Source: JAXJSP01 sp036310005
GTDB lineage: Bacteria; Bacillota; Clostridia; Oscillospirales; Acutalibacteraceae
DNA length: 64,000 bases
Assembly (NCBI GenBank): GCA_036310005.1
Contig: JAXJSP010000052.1
Location: forward strand, 1 to 64,000
Direction: 5' to 3'
Part shown: positions 17,410-27,742 of the stretch, piece by piece
Layout: each line of letters begins with the position of its first letter
How positions within the stretch are numbered: position 1 is the stretch's first letter
The notes under the pieces: model-generated
What the model was told of the DNA's origin: nothing
The model's input: only the letters and a program-made list of their open reading frames with translations
The model's database searches: none
Program-made: the position numbers and the translations under genes

Positions 17410-17664
17410 CTATAGCAAAAATGTATTCAGTACTAAAATCAGTAAATCTCCACCAATTCCGAGAACTGAACAGACACCGATATTAAAATAGTTGATAGGT
17501 ATATATAAACCGGTAAACTTTGAAGTCAGATTTATCAAACACATTACGATAATACCGCTTGAAAAGAAAACTATAAATTTAACTATCTTATTTTTTGTTT
17601 TAGATATATAAAACAAAGTAACAAGAGAAACTAAAATTAAAACACCAAAATAAATATATTTCAT
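17410..17664 (-). CDS. bofA: BofA-like pro-sigma-K processing inhibitor
   Basis: An 84-residue membrane protein with two or three hydrophobic segments. The C-terminal half, GLYIPINYFNIGVCSVLGIGG followed by LILVLN, matches the BofA signature (hydrophobic-IPxN-x-GxLGxxG-hydrophobic). BofA blocks the SpoIVFB protease in the SpoIVFA complex until SpoIVB signals from the forespore. Finding it in the same window as those three partners strengthens the call. It follows tyrS but has a sigma-E-like promoter at 17680-17708, fitting mother-cell expression. Confidence 0.75.
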   Translation of the reverse strand: MKYIYFGVLILVSLVTLFYISKTKNKIVKFIVFFSSGIIVMCLINLTSKFTGLYIPINYFNIGVCSVLGIGGDLLILVLNTFLL

Positions 17665-17679
17665 AAATTCACCCTGTAA

Positions 17680-17708
17680 ATCTTATGATAATATAATTTA
17701 CTATATGT
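17680..17708 (-). promoter_or_regulatory. Sigma-E-like promoter upstream of bofA
   Basis: Minus strand ACATATA (17708-17702), 14 bases, CATAAGAT (17687-17680). This fits the sigma-E layout (ATA-rich -35, CATAnnAT -10) and matches the site upstream of spoIVA in spacing. Predicted by eye only. Confidence 0.5.
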
Positions 17709-17713
17709 CCATT

Positions 17714-18925
17714 TTATTTTACTACTCTATGATATGTTTTTTTACCTTTTTTCAAGATCATTTCATTATTTTTAAAATCGTTTTCACTAATAACATAATT
17801 AACATCAGTGATTTTGATTGAATTTATGCTTACACCGCCCTGTTGTACATTTCTTCTTGCATCAGATTTAGAAGAACATACTCCTGTTGCGGCAAGTACA
17901 TCTAATAAAGACATACCAACAGCATCTTTTATTTCTGTTGAAGGTGTATTCTCGGTATTTCCGGCACCGCTAAACAACGCTTTTGTTGCTTGTTTTGCTT
18001 TTTCAGCCTCATCTTCTCCGTGAATTAATTTTGTAACTTCAAATGCTAAGCGCTCTTTTGCAACATTAATTTCAGCACCTTTAAGATTAGCGTACTGTTC
18101 AATTTCGTCAACCGGCATAAAAGTGAGTATTTTCATCGTGTTAATTACATCGGCATCGGCAATATTTCTCCAATACTGATAAAAGTCGTAAGGTGATGTT
18201 TTTTCAGGATCTAACCAAACTGCACCTTTCTCGGTTTTACCCATTTTTTTGCCTTCACTTGTTGTCAAAAGTTTAACGGTTAAACCATATACATCTCTTC
18301 CGTCTGCCCTACGATTTAATTCAACACCGCCGATAATGTTTGCCCATTGGTCATCGCCGCCAAGTTGCATTAAACAACCGTATTTTCTGCTAAGCATTAA
18401 AAAGTCATAACTTTGCATTAACATATAATTTAATTCAAAAAATGTCAAACCGCGTTCTAATCTTTGCTTATAACATTCAGCAGCCAACATTCTGTTAACA
18501 GAAAAATGTACACCGATTTCTCTTAAGAAATCTACATAGTTTAAATTCAAAAGCCAATCAGCATTATTAACCATTATTGCTTTTCCGTCAGAAAAATCAA
18601 TGAATTTTGACATTTGCTGCTGAAAACGACTAATATTGTGATCTATATATTCTTTTGTTAACATTTTACGCATATCGGTTTTTCCGCTCGGATCACCAAT
18701 CATTCCTGTACCGCCGCCGAAAAGAGCAATAGGCCTGTGGCCTGCTCTTTGCATGTGCGCCATTACCATCATAGCAACAAAATGACCAACATGAAGACTG
18801 TCCGCTGTCGGGTCAAAACCAATATAAAAAGTTATTTTTTCTTTTTCAAGAAGTTCTTTAACTTTTTCTTCATCGGTACACTGAGCAATCATACCTCTTT
18901 TTGTTAATTCATCAAATACTGACAT
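17714..18925 (-). CDS. tyrS: Tyrosyl-tRNA synthetase
   Basis: A 403-residue class I synthetase that charges tRNA-Tyr. The HIGH-type motif appears as SLHVGHF and the KMSKS loop as KMGKTEKG; tyrosine-binding residues lie in IGFDPTA and QLGGDDQW, and an S4 domain is at the C-terminus. The start is ATG at 18925 because GGAGGAGAAA directly precedes it; a TTG at 18946 would overlap recN and lacks a site. It is transcribed after recN, and no T-box leader fits in the 17-bp gap, so control is through the operon. This places tyrS where Bacillus has spoIVB. Confidence 0.96.
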   Translation of the reverse strand: MSVFDELTKRGMIAQCTDEEKVKELLEKEKITFYIGFDPTADSLHVGHFVAMMVMAHMQRAGHRPIALFGGGTGMIGDPSGKTDMRKMLTKEYIDHNISRFQQQMSKFIDFSDGKAIMVNNADWLLNLNYVDFLREIGVHFSVNRMLAAECYKQRLERGLTFFELNYMLMQSYDFLMLSRKYGCLMQLGGDDQWANIIGGVELNRRADGRDVYGLTVKLLTTSEGKKMGKTEKGAVWLDPEKTSPYDFYQYWRNIADADVINTMKILTFMPVDEIEQYANLKGAEINVAKERLAFEVTKLIHGEDEAEKAKQATKALFSGAGNTENTPSTEIKDAVGMSLLDVLAATGVCSSKSDARRNVQQGGVSINSIKITDVNYVISENDFKNNEMILKKGKKTYHRVVK

Positions 18926-18942
18926 TTTCTCTCCTCCGTTTG

Positions 18943-20601
18943 TCAATTATTATTAATTAATTCTTCAGCAAATCTTATACTTGCATCTGTAATTTTATCA
19001 CCGGAAATCATTTTTGAAATAACCTTAATTCTTTCTTCCCTGTTTAAAAGTTGAACTTTTGTTGAAACCGACGACTCAAGGACATTCTTTTCAATTAAAT
19101 AATGATTATCTGCCATTGAAGCAATTTGCGGTAAATGAGTAACACACAAGACTTGCTTTGATTTTGAAATTTTTTTTAATTTGATGCCGACTTTTTTAGC
19201 GGCATTACCGCTTATTCCTGTATCAATTTCATCAAATATTAAACTTGCAACTTCATCATTATCCGACAAAACGCTCTTAATTGCAAGCATTATTCTTGAA
19301 AGTTCGCCGCCGGATGCAATTTTTTGCAACGGTTTTGGGGCTTCACCCAAGTTAGAAGATATCAAAAATTCAACATCGTCTTTTCCGTTGATACCGTATG
19401 ATTTATCATTTATATTTACTGCAAACTTGACTTTTGGCATATCTAAAAACTCAAGTTCCTGACATATTAATTTGCTGAGTTTTTCTGCATATTTTTTTCT
19501 GCAACAAGTAAGTTCATTTGCTGCAGTCATTAGTTTTTCTGCTAAATCATCACATTTTACTGTAAGTTCTTCAATTATTTTATCATTGTTTTCAATCTTA
19601 AAATATTCTTCTTTGCAATTTGCCAAATATTGAAGCATTTTTTCTTCGCTATTACCGTATTTTGATGATAACTTATATAAATAATCAAGTCTTTCCTCAA
19701 TAAACTTTAATTCTTCTTGGTCAAAATCTATTGAATTGATTTTATTTTTAACAGTACTTAATAATTCATCTAACTCAAAACTTAAATCTGTTATGTTTTC
19801 GCAGTTTTGTTTAAACTCAGGCATAAATGTCATAATTTGAGAAAGACAATTTGATAATAAATTGATATTTGAAATGACACCTTCAGAATTTTCATCATCG
19901 TCTAATATTGAAGCAACAGAAGATAAAAGATTAATAATTCTTTCACTGTTTTTTATAAGTTCCCTTTTCGATTTTAATTTTTCAATTTCACCGATTTCAA
20001 TATTAGCACTTTCTAATTCATTTATTGAATATTTTAAAGATTCAGTCTTTTCTGTTGCAGATTTTTCGGCTGAAATCAGCTTGTTTAAATATTTTTTATT
20101 CTCTTTATATTCATTATAAATTTCAGTATATTTATCTATTAATTTGGAATTATCGGCAAACAAATCTAAAAATTTTATATGAAATTCCTTAGACAACAGC
20201 GCTTGTGAATCGTGTTGACCGTGTATGTTAATTAACTGTTGTGAAATATTTTTTACAATTGTAGTTGTTGAAGGAATTCCGTTAATTCTGATTGAACTTT
20301 TACCGTCTTTTGATATTTTTTTAGATATTAATATATCATCGTCAATTTCATAATTCAATTGTTTTAAGGCAAATTTTACTGAGTCGGAAACATCAGTAAA
20401 TAAAGCAGTCACCAAAGCAAAATCTGCCCCTGTGCGAACTAAATCGCGAGAGGTTCTTTCGCCTAAAATTGCATTAATAGAATCAATAATAATTGATTTT
20501 CCGGCGCCCGTTTCACCTGTAAGCACATTAAAACCCATATTAAATTCTATATCAGCCTTTTCAATTACAGCAATATTTTCAATATGAATTGAACTTAACA
20601 T
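18943..20601 (-). CDS. recN: DNA repair protein RecN
   Basis: A 552-residue SMC-like ATPase for double-strand break repair. Walker A is [19 protein letters not shown] near 29, then the Q-loop/hinge coiled coils (about 150-370), the ABC signature [16 protein letters not shown] and Walker [14 protein letters not shown]. It is full length. It lies 15 bp downstream of argR in the conserved Firmicute order argR-recN. The gene after it is tyrS rather than spoIVB-spo0A, which are located 15 kb away. Confidence 0.96.
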   Translation of the reverse strand: MLSSIHIENIAVIEKADIEFNMGFNVLTGETGAGKSIIIDSINAILGERTSRDLVRTGADFALVTALFTDVSDSVKFALKQLNYEIDDDILISKKISKDGKSSIRINGIPSTTTIVKNISQQLINIHGQHDSQALLSKEFHIKFLDLFADNSKLIDKYTEIYNEYKENKKYLNKLISAEKSATEKTESLKYSINELESANIEIGEIEKLKSKRELIKNSERIINLLSSVASILDDDENSEGVISNINLLSNCLSQIMTFMPEFKQNCENITDLSFELDELLSTVKNKINSIDFDQEELKFIEERLDYLYKLSSKYGNSEEKMLQYLANCKEEYFKIENNDKIIEELTVKCDDLAEKLMTAANELTCCRKKYAEKLSKLICQELEFLDMPKVKFAVNINDKSYGINGKDDVEFLISSNLGEAPKPLQKIASGGELSRIMLAIKSVLSDNDEVASLIFDEIDTGISGNAAKKVGIKLKKISKSKQVLCVTHLPQIASMADNHYLIEKNVLESSVSTKVQLLNREERIKVISKMISGDKITDASIRFAEELINNN

Positions 20602-20616
20602 TTTTTCTTATCCTTA

Positions 20617-21060
20617 TTAAAACAATTTATCAATCTCGTTGATAATTTTTTTAGAATCTTCTTCTGACCTTGTAATTAATAATATAGTATCATCACCGGC
20701 TATTGTACCTATAATTCCGTCAATATGTCTTTGGTCAATTCTTGCGGCACCGGCTTGTGCCATACCGGGATTTAACTTAATTACTATATTGTTTAATGAG
20801 TAATTAATGCTTATTATTGATGACTTAATAAAATTGTCAACTACTTGCTTTGATTCGGTCTGTTGAAATACTTTATAACAATAAACTCCATATAAATTCA
20901 CAGATTTAGTCAATTTTAATTTTTTTATATCTCTTGAAACCGTTGCTTGCGTTACATTAAAACCTAAATTATTCAATTCGGTTCTTAATTGCTCCTGAGT
21001 TTCAATTTCTTTACTGTTTATTATATTTATGATAGCATCCTGTCTTTTTGAAACTTTCAT
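20617..21060 (-). CDS. argR: Arginine repressor
   Basis: A 147-residue regulator. The N-terminal winged helix (about 1-70, with ATVSRDIKKLKL) binds ARG boxes; the C-terminal domain (about 78-147) forms arginine-binding hexamers, with GAARIDQRHIDGIIGTIAGD holding the ligand-binding Asp residues. It is the usual gene between nadK and recN in this cluster, although no arginine genes are nearby in this window. Confidence 0.95.
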   Translation of the reverse strand: MKVSKRQDAIINIINSKEIETQEQLRTELNNLGFNVTQATVSRDIKKLKLTKSVNLYGVYCYKVFQQTESKQVVDNFIKSSIISINYSLNNIVIKLNPGMAQAGAARIDQRHIDGIIGTIAGDDTILLITRSEEDSKKIINEIDKLF

Positions 21061-21069
21061 ATAAACTCC

Positions 21070-21912
21070 TTAATTAAGTTTATTTTTCAAAACATCATAA
21101 AAAGATGTGTTTTTAAATTTGATTAATCTGGCACAAGTATCTAAGGAACATTCAAAATTAATTAATTCTTGTTCAGAAAAAACAGAGCCTTCTTCCCTAC
21201 CGTCAAAAGCGGCCTTGATATCTAACTTTTGTCCTTTTTTTGTGTTGTTTTTAATTTTAATTTTGTATTTGTTGTCCGCTGATAAAATTACGCTTCTTGC
21301 GACTACCGAATGAGCGCAAATCGGTGTAATAATAAAGCAGTCAATATTCGGGTCGGTAATCGGACCCCCAGCAGATAAAGAATAAGCAGTCGAACCGGTG
21401 GGAGTACTGATAATAACACCGTCTGCACTATACGAAAGAGTTAAATTATCATTTGTATACAATTCGATTTCAGCAAGGCCGGAACACGATGTATTTTTAA
21501 CAACTAAATCATTTAAGCAATAATGAGTCTGTCCGTTTTCTTCAGTCGCTTTAATCAAAAGCCTTTTTTCAATACTGTAGTCACCGGTTATAAGTTTATC
21601 CAACAAATCAAGTTCATCCAATTCTATAGAGGCCATATAACCGATAGTACCGTTATTAACACCTAAAACAGGCTTGTTATAATAAGAGGCTAATTTAGCG
21701 CTTCTTATAATTGTTGCATCACCACCGACAGCGACAATTATATCGGAATTCAAATAAACATTGTCACTGTAAATATTATTATTTCCAAACAGTTTTTCGT
21801 TGCCCTGTTCTAAAATTACATTACAATTTAAACTTTTAAGTTTATTAATAACGCAGTTTGTAACAACACCGTTTGAATCTTTTAGTAAATTAGTAATAAT
21901 GCCGACTGTCAA
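21070..21912 (-). CDS. nadK: NAD kinase
   Basis: A 280-residue enzyme that makes NADP from NAD and ATP. The catalytic GGDGT-type motif is GGDATIIRSAK, with Ala replacing Gly at the fourth position. The downstream GTIGYMASIEL and STPTGSTAYSLSAGGP nucleotide-binding blocks are standard. Fourteen bases separate it from tlyA and nine from argR, so it is co-transcribed. The GGDAT variant keeps the catalytic Asp and is not expected to abolish activity. Confidence 0.95.
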   Translation of the reverse strand: MTVGIITNLLKDSNGVVTNCVINKLKSLNCNVILEQGNEKLFGNNNIYSDNVYLNSDIIVAVGGDATIIRSAKLASYYNKPVLGVNNGTIGYMASIELDELDLLDKLITGDYSIEKRLLIKATEENGQTHYCLNDLVVKNTSCSGLAEIELYTNDNLTLSYSADGVIISTPTGSTAYSLSAGGPITDPNIDCFIITPICAHSVVARSVILSADNKYKIKIKNNTKKGQKLDIKAAFDGREEGSVFSEQELINFECSLDTCARLIKFKNTSFYDVLKNKLN

Positions 21913-21925
21913 TTATTTCACCTCG

Positions 21926-22732
21926 CTATTTATCTAAATCATTATGTGACTTTTCAACAATTTCTTTTGAAGTAACATCAATTAAACTTTCACCGATTGT
22001 ACTGTTTTGCAAATATATTAAATATTCGATATTGCCTTGAGGACCTTTAATAGGCGAATATTCCAAGCCTTTAACTATAAATTTGTTTTGTAGAGCAAAT
22101 GTAATTATTTTATCTATAACTTCGATATGTACTTGTTTATCTTTAACTACGCCTTTTTTACCGACTTTTTCTTTTCCTGCTTCAAATTGTGGTTTAATTA
22201 AGCAAACACATTCACCGTTTTCTTTTAATAAATTCTTTAAAACGGGTAAAATTATTTTAAGTGAAATAAACGAAACATCAACACTCGCAAAATCAAGAGC
22301 ATCTGGTATTTGTTCTTTGGTGCAATATCTGAAATTAGTTCTTTCAAGATTTACAACCTTTTGACTACATCTTAGTTGCCAGGCGAGTTGACCGTATCCG
22401 ACATCAACTGCATAAACTTTGCTTGCACCGTTTTGTAACATGCAGTCAGTAAAGCCCCCGGTAGATGCACCGATATCTGCACAAATCTTATTTTCAAGAC
22501 AAATATCGTAAACCTGCATAGCTTTTTCGAGTTTATAACCGCCTCGGCTAACATATTTCATCGAAGACCTTACTTCGATATTTTCATTACCTTTTAAAAA
22601 GAAACCGGGTTTGTCTGCTTTTTGATTATCAACATATACATCGCCAGCCATAATTACAGCCCTTGCTTTTTCGCGACTCTCAACCAAACCGTTATCTGCA
22701 AGATAAACATCTAATCTGATTTTTTCACTCAT
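21926..22732 (-). CDS. tlyA: TlyA-family rRNA 2'-O-methyltransferase / hemolysin-like protein
   Basis: An S4 RNA-binding domain (about 1-60; RLDVYLADNGLVESREKAR) is fused to an FtsJ-like SAM methyltransferase with ADIGASTGGFTDCML and a KDKE-type set (Lys in YVSRGGYKL, Asp in FASVDVSF, Lys in CLIKPQFE). In mycobacteria TlyA methylates 16S and 23S rRNA; in Firmicutes the role is less settled. I take ATG at 22732, seven bases after GGTGA; a GTG lies three codons upstream. It overlaps the end of dxs by 8 bp. Confidence 0.93.
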   Translation of the reverse strand: MSEKIRLDVYLADNGLVESREKARAVIMAGDVYVDNQKADKPGFFLKGNENIEVRSSMKYVSRGGYKLEKAMQVYDICLENKICADIGASTGGFTDCMLQNGASKVYAVDVGYGQLAWQLRCSQKVVNLERTNFRYCTKEQIPDALDFASVDVSFISLKIILPVLKNLLKENGECVCLIKPQFEAGKEKVGKKGVVKDKQVHIEVIDKIITFALQNKFIVKGLEYSPIKGPQGNIEYLIYLQNSTIGESLIDVTSKEIVEKSHNDLDK

Positions 22733-24551
22733 TGTAATCACCGTTAAACCTATTTAAAACACTTGTTTCGTCCAAATTATACTTTGCCAATGCAGACTCA
22801 TAAGACATATGCGGTACAAAATCTTCTATTGCGTTAACTGAAATTTTACCGCTGTAACCATTTTCAACCAATTGACTTATCAATAGTTCGGCAAAACCAC
22901 CGTTTTTAATACCTTCTTCAAAAATAACTATATTTTTAAAGCCCATTAAATCGCTAATTAATTTTGCGGGTATAGGTTTAATTTTATTTACTTTACAAAT
23001 ATTTACACATTTATCTTCAAGTGCTTTACTTACAACAGAAAACTCAATTCCGAATGTTATGGCAATACTGTCTGAATTATTATTTTTAATAAAATAATCT
23101 TCACCGTGATACTCGTACCATTCAGGACGATATTGTTCTTTGCCGCGCGGATACCTGACTGCACTGACACCGTTATATGATATACTTTTTTCAAGCATTA
23201 TTCCAAACTCGTCATAATATGCAGGTGAATATACACAAATATTAGGTATTGTATTTAAATAGGCAACATCGAATATTCCCTGATGTGTAACTCCGTCAGC
23301 GCCGACTATTCCCGCTCTGTCGATAGCAAAAGTTATATTATAATCGGTAATAGCAGCATCGTGTATTAACTGGTCATAACTTCTTTGTAAGAAACTTGAA
23401 TATACTGCAAAAACAGGCTTATAGCCCTTACTTGCAAGTCCGCAAGCAAAGGTTACAGCGTGCTGTTCAGCTATTCCGACATCGAAAAATCTGTTTTTAA
23501 ATTTCTCTCTGAATTCAACAAGTCCCGTACCTTCCGCCATCGCAGCAGTAATAGCACAGATTTTTTTATCTTTCTGCGCTAACATAACTAATTTTTTGCC
23601 GAATTCATTAGAAAATCCGTCATAATTTGCTACATAACCTTTTGAAACATCAAAACTGCCCACTCCGTGATAATCATTCGGATGTTCTTCTGCAAAATCA
23701 TATCCTTTACCTTTGACAGTACAAGTATGGATAATTACAGGTCGGTTGTATTCCTTAGCGGCATTTAATGTGTCTATTAAATGCTCTAAATCGTGTCCGT
23801 CTATTGGACCGAAAGATACATAACCCATAGACTCAAACATATCTCCGTAATATACAACACGCTTTAATAGATTTTTTGATTTACTGATTAACTGCTCTGC
23901 TGATTTACCGATGACAGGTATTTTGTTAAGTTTGTGTTTAACTATATTTTTACTTTTAATATAATCGGTTGACGAACGAATATTATTAAGATATTGATGT
24001 AAACTGCCGACATTTTTAGAAATCGACATTTCATTATCATTTATAATTACAATCAATTTATCGTTTGAATTACCGGCATTATTGAATGCTTCAAAAAACA
24101 TTCCGCCTGTCATGGCACCGTCACCTATTACATCAACAACATAGTTGTCGTTTTTAAGCATGGTATTTGCTTTTGCAATACCGCATGCAGCAGAAAAAGA
24201 ATTACTGCTGTGTCCTGAAATAAAAGCATCATACTCAGACTCACTTGGATTCATAAAGCCGGACAGTCCGCCTTCTTTTCTTATAGTATCAAATCTGTCT
24301 TGCCTTTTTGTAAGGAGTTTATGAGTATAACATTGATGTCCGACATCAAATAAAAACGAATCATTCGGGCAATCAAAAACATAGTGCATAGCAACAGTTA
24401 ATTCTACTACACCTAAATTAGATGCTAAATGACCACCGTTTTTTGAAACAGTTTGAATAAGTTTTTTTCTGATTTCATCGCACAAACAATTAAGCTCAGA
24501 AATATTCAATTTTTTGATGTCTTTCGGAGACTTAATTTGTTCTAAATACAT
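22725..24551 (-). CDS. dxs: 1-deoxy-D-xylulose-5-phosphate synthase
   Basis: A 608-residue thiamine-diphosphate enzyme joining pyruvate and glyceraldehyde 3-phosphate in the first step of the MEP isoprenoid pathway. Visible are HLASNLGVVELTVAMHYVF, the ThDP site VDVIGDGAMTGGM and the pyrimidine domain around GIAEQHAVTFACGLA, DRAGIVGADGVTHQGIFD and RYPRG. It lies 14 bp after ispA, so precursor synthesis and prenyl chain building are coupled. Confidence 0.97.
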   Translation of the reverse strand: MYLEQIKSPKDIKKLNISELNCLCDEIRKKLIQTVSKNGGHLASNLGVVELTVAMHYVFDCPNDSFLFDVGHQCYTHKLLTKRQDRFDTIRKEGGLSGFMNPSESEYDAFISGHSSNSFSAACGIAKANTMLKNDNYVVDVIGDGAMTGGMFFEAFNNAGNSNDKLIVIINDNEMSISKNVGSLHQYLNNIRSSTDYIKSKNIVKHKLNKIPVIGKSAEQLISKSKNLLKRVVYYGDMFESMGYVSFGPIDGHDLEHLIDTLNAAKEYNRPVIIHTCTVKGKGYDFAEEHPNDYHGVGSFDVSKGYVANYDGFSNEFGKKLVMLAQKDKKICAITAAMAEGTGLVEFREKFKNRFFDVGIAEQHAVTFACGLASKGYKPVFAVYSSFLQRSYDQLIHDAAITDYNITFAIDRAGIVGADGVTHQGIFDVAYLNTIPNICVYSPAYYDEFGIMLEKSISYNGVSAVRYPRGKEQYRPEWYEYHGEDYFIKNNNSDSIAITFGIEFSVVSKALEDKCVNICKVNKIKPIPAKLISDLMGFKNIVIFEEGIKNGGFAELLISQLVENGYSGKISVNAIEDFVPHMSYESALAKYNLDETSVLNRFNGDYNE

Positions 24552-24564
24552 TTTTTACCTCTGA

Positions 24565-25425
24565 CTAATTTTCTCTGACTATTAATTTATCTACTAAATT
24601 ATTTAAAAATTCTGCTTTTTCGCCGAAAACAGCAATACTCTCTTTTGCCTTATTCGAATATTCCAATACTGCCTTTTGAGCATTATCCATACAGACTAAT
24701 GAAACATAAGTTGATTTATTGTTACTATCATCGCTGCCAATCGGTTTGCCGAGTTTTTCTGCACTTCCGATTACATCTAAAATATCATCTTTAATCTGAA
24801 ATGCAATTCCTAAATTATATGCATAATCGCTGATTTTACTTAATTGTTTGTCATTAGCGCCACCCAATACAGCGCCTACCATACAAGCCGCTTGAATTAA
24901 TGCAGATGTTTTTAACTCATAAGTTTTCAGCACAACATCTAAAGAAACTTTTTTGTTTTCAGATTGCAAGTCGATTATCTGTCCGCCGACCATTCCTTTC
25001 ATTCCGATAAAATCTGATAAAACAGAAACCGCTTTTATCATTCTGTCAGCATCGACTTTACAATTTAAAATGACTTTAAATGCTAAAGTTAAAAGTGCAT
25101 CTCCGGCTAAAAGCGCAATATCTTCGCCATATTTTTTATGGCAAGACGGTTTTCCCCTTCTGTAATCATCATTATCCATACAAGGCAAGTCATCGTGAAT
25201 TAATGAATATGTATGGATGTATTCCAAAGCACAAGCGGCATCCAAAACCAAATCTTCATTATTTGAAAACAGTTTATAACATTCAAATACCAATTGAGGC
25301 CTGATTCTCTTTCCTCCTGCAGAAACAGAATAGACCATCGCATCAGTTAAAATTTCTGCATATTTTAATTTGTCGTTTATGATATTATCTATCAGTCTTT
25401 TCTCTAAAATTTCTAAATTAATCAT
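24565..25425 (-). CDS. ispA: Polyprenyl (farnesyl/geranyl) diphosphate synthase
   Basis: A 286-residue trans-prenyltransferase. The two aspartate-rich motifs are LIHDDLPCMDNDD (first DDxxxD-type) and QIKDDILD (second). GGKRIRPQLVFE binds the diphosphate. Length and position between xseB and dxs point to the IspA group making farnesyl diphosphate, the precursor of undecaprenyl phosphate used by the glycan and wall genes here. Chain length is inferred. It overlaps xseB by 8 bp. Confidence 0.94.
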   Translation of the reverse strand: MINLEILEKRLIDNIINDKLKYAEILTDAMVYSVSAGGKRIRPQLVFECYKLFSNNEDLVLDAACALEYIHTYSLIHDDLPCMDNDDYRRGKPSCHKKYGEDIALLAGDALLTLAFKVILNCKVDADRMIKAVSVLSDFIGMKGMVGGQIIDLQSENKKVSLDVVLKTYELKTSALIQAACMVGAVLGGANDKQLSKISDYAYNLGIAFQIKDDILDVIGSAEKLGKPIGSDDSNNKSTYVSLVCMDNAQKAVLEYSNKAKESIAVFGEKAEFLNNLVDKLIVREN

Positions 25426-25621
25426 TGTTGTCTTCTCGTTGTTCGCTGAATTTTTTAACTTTTAATGATGCGCTTTCTAAAATAGAATTACACTCTTTAG
25501 TTAATTTGCTGCCTTCTTCAAATAAAACAAGTGAGTCCTCCAAAGATGCTTCACCTTTTTCCAAAATAGAAACAATTTGCTCTAATCTTTCTAATTTATC
25601 ATTAAAACTCATTTCTGCCAT
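25418..25621 (-). CDS. xseB: Exonuclease VII small subunit
   Basis: A 67-residue helical subunit that binds XseA. LERLEQIVSILEKGEASLED followed by SLVLFEEGSKLTKEC is the family signature. It lies three bases after xseA and overlaps ispA. Full length. Confidence 0.95.
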   Translation of the reverse strand: MAEMSFNDKLERLEQIVSILEKGEASLEDSLVLFEEGSKLTKECNSILESASLKVKKFSEQREDNND

Positions 25622-25624
25622 AAA

Positions 25625-26827
25625 TTATTCTCCTTTATCAATTACTTTACAATTTGCAAAACCATCAGTAAATTTAATATTAATTACATCGTTAATTTTA
25701 ACATCATTAACACTTTTTATTACTTTATCGTCTTTAAATGATAAAGAATAGCCTCTTGATAAAGTGTTAAGCGGGCTGTACGCGTTAAGTTTTGCAACCA
25801 AAACTCTGAATCTGTCATATTCCCTGCTAATAATTTTTGAGTAGGCATTTTCTAAATACTTGTCGTTTTTATCAACACGCTCATAAAGAGTGCTGATATA
25901 ATTTTCGGGAGATAAAACTACCGTCTTTTGTTTGATTAAATCTAATTTATTTTTTAAATTTAATAAATTGTTATTAGTTAAGTTTAAAATAGATGAATTA
26001 ATGCTTTCAATATATAATTTAACTTCGTTTTTATCAGGCACGCATAATTCTGCGGCGGCAGACGGTGTAGGCGCTCTTAAATCAGATACAAAATCACAAA
26101 CGGTAAAATCAACTTCATGTCCGACAGCAGAAATTATCGGGATTGAAAAATCATAAATTTTTCTTGCTAATTTTTCATCATTAAATGCCCATAAATCTTC
26201 AAGTGAGCCTCCTCCTCTACCGATAATAGTGACATCAAAATCACATTTTTCAATTTTATTCAGACTGTCAATCATACTTTCAGCTGCATTTTCACCTTGA
26301 ACCAAAGAAGAAAACAGAGTAACTTCCGCCAAAGGATATCTTCTTGAAATGACATTAATTATATCATGATAAGCAGCGCCGGTAGAAGATGTAACTATTG
26401 CAATCTTTTGCGGGAATTTCGGAATTGATTTTTTATGTGAATCTTCAAACAAACCTTCATTTCTTAATTTTTCACATAACTGCTCGTATGCAAGTTGCAA
26501 AGCGCCAATGCCTTCAGGTTCCATGCTTTCAATATAAAACTGATAATTTCCGTCGCGCTCATATAAAGAAATTTTACCTTTGCATATAACTTTCATACCG
26601 TCTTCGGGCACGAATTTTAAATTATTAACATTATATTTAAACATAACCGCTTTTACAATCGCAGTACCGTCTTTTAAAGATAAATAATAATGTCCTGATT
26701 TGTAATGATTAGTAAAATTAGAAATTTCGCCGCACAAATAAATATCTCTTAAATTCGCATCTGATTCTAAAAGCATTTTTACATAACTATTCAATTGCGA
26801 AACGGTAATATATTTTTTGTTTTCCAT
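25625..26827 (-). CDS. xseA: Exonuclease VII large subunit
   Basis: A 400-residue nuclease subunit that degrades single-stranded DNA from either end. An N-terminal OB-fold (about 1-100; LCGEISNFTNHYKSGHYYLS) precedes the catalytic domain with VTSSTGAAYHDI, IIGRGGGSLEDLWAFNDE, SAVGHEVDFT and DLRAPTPSAAAEL, then coiled-coil helices that hold XseB. Followed at three bases by xseB, and starts right at the end of the TsaD-like gene. Confidence 0.97.
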   Translation of the reverse strand: MENKKYITVSQLNSYVKMLLESDANLRDIYLCGEISNFTNHYKSGHYYLSLKDGTAIVKAVMFKYNVNNLKFVPEDGMKVICKGKISLYERDGNYQFYIESMEPEGIGALQLAYEQLCEKLRNEGLFEDSHKKSIPKFPQKIAIVTSSTGAAYHDIINVISRRYPLAEVTLFSSLVQGENAAESMIDSLNKIEKCDFDVTIIGRGGGSLEDLWAFNDEKLARKIYDFSIPIISAVGHEVDFTVCDFVSDLRAPTPSAAAELCVPDKNEVKLYIESINSSILNLTNNNLLNLKNKLDLIKQKTVVLSPENYISTLYERVDKNDKYLENAYSKIISREYDRFRVLVAKLNAYSPLNTLSRGYSLSFKDDKVIKSVNDVKINDVINIKFTDGFANCKVIDKGE

Positions 26828-27742
26828 TTACTTCTCCGATAAATATTTTGTTAAAAACGCAATACCTACAGCATTATCTCTTGATAGTTCCGGCTCAGCA
26901 AAATAACAGTTGAATTTATCCTGCATAAAATTTCTGATAATTGAATTTGACATTACCCCACCCGAAAAAACTATCGGTAAATTATTATCTTTTAAAATAT
27001 AACTGCACATTTTATATACGGTTAATTTAATACATTCAATTACAAATTTACAGATATATTCATTATCTGCGCCGTCTTCAATCAACTTATTGACTTTATT
27101 CTCTATACCCGAAAGGCTCGGATTCCCGTTTCTGAACGGAATAGTAACCTTGATTTCATCGGTGCAATTTAATGCTGATTTTTCAACAGCCTGTCCGCAA
27201 GGAAAATCTAAACCGAGTTTAACACCTGTTCTGTCAATAACCTGACCTGCTTTCAAATCTAAAGATGATGAAAGTAAGGTGGTTTTAAATACAAATTCAT
27301 CATCGGGCTCAACTAAAAGCGCCTGAGTTGTTCCTCCAGAGACATGAAATGCAATAAACTGCTTATTAATCAGTTCAAATTGATTTGATGATAATAACGC
27401 AGAAGCAATATGACCGTTTTGATGAGAAAACGTAAATAATTTTACTTTTAAAACTTCAGATAGAATTTCAGCAATTCTCACACCGGCATTAAAACAAGGC
27501 ATATAACTTTCAATGTCATTAGTCGGTTTAGAAGAAACACCTATAGCATTAACATCTGAAAAATCTAATCTGTTAATTAATTCGGGAAATTTATTTATAT
27601 GCTGATAGAAAGCATCACTTTGTCTTAACCCACGCTCACCTGTTTTTACTTTAAGCACCTGTTTTATGTTTGAGTAACTTAAATCTTCATTTAAAACAGC
27701 AACGGAAGTAGTATAATTACTGCTGTCAATACCTAAATACAT
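26828..27742 (-). CDS. TsaD/Kae1-like ASKHA-fold protein (M22-type paralogue)
   Basis: A 304-residue relative of TsaD. MYLGIDSSNYTTSVAVLN begins the actin-like fold; the metal-binding pair is HQNGH in FTFSHQNGHIASALL; FSGGVMSN near the C-terminus is the phosphate-binding loop. It is shorter than true TsaD (about 340 residues) and sits between nusB and xseA, where many Clostridia keep this paralogue. Its substrate is unknown; the older O-sialoglycoprotein endopeptidase name is not supported. It overlaps nusB by one base (TAATG) and abuts xseA. Confidence 0.85.
   Translation of the reverse strand: MYLGIDSSNYTTSVAVLNEDLSYSNIKQVLKVKTGERGLRQSDAFYQHINKFPELINRLDFSDVNAIGVSSKPTNDIESYMPCFNAGVRIAEILSEVLKVKLFTFSHQNGHIASALLSSNQFELINKQFIAFHVSGGTTQALLVEPDDEFVFKTTLLSSSLDLKAGQVIDRTGVKLGLDFPCGQAVEKSALNCTDEIKVTIPFRNGNPSLSGIENKVNKLIEDGADNEYICKFVIECIKLTVYKMCSYILKDNNLPIVFSGGVMSNSIIRNFMQDKFNCYFAEPELSRDNAVGIAFLTKYLSEK

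Noticed and set aside
17665..18960. T-box riboswitch for tyrS
   Set aside because: Only 17 bases separate recN from the tyrS start, too short for a T-box leader.
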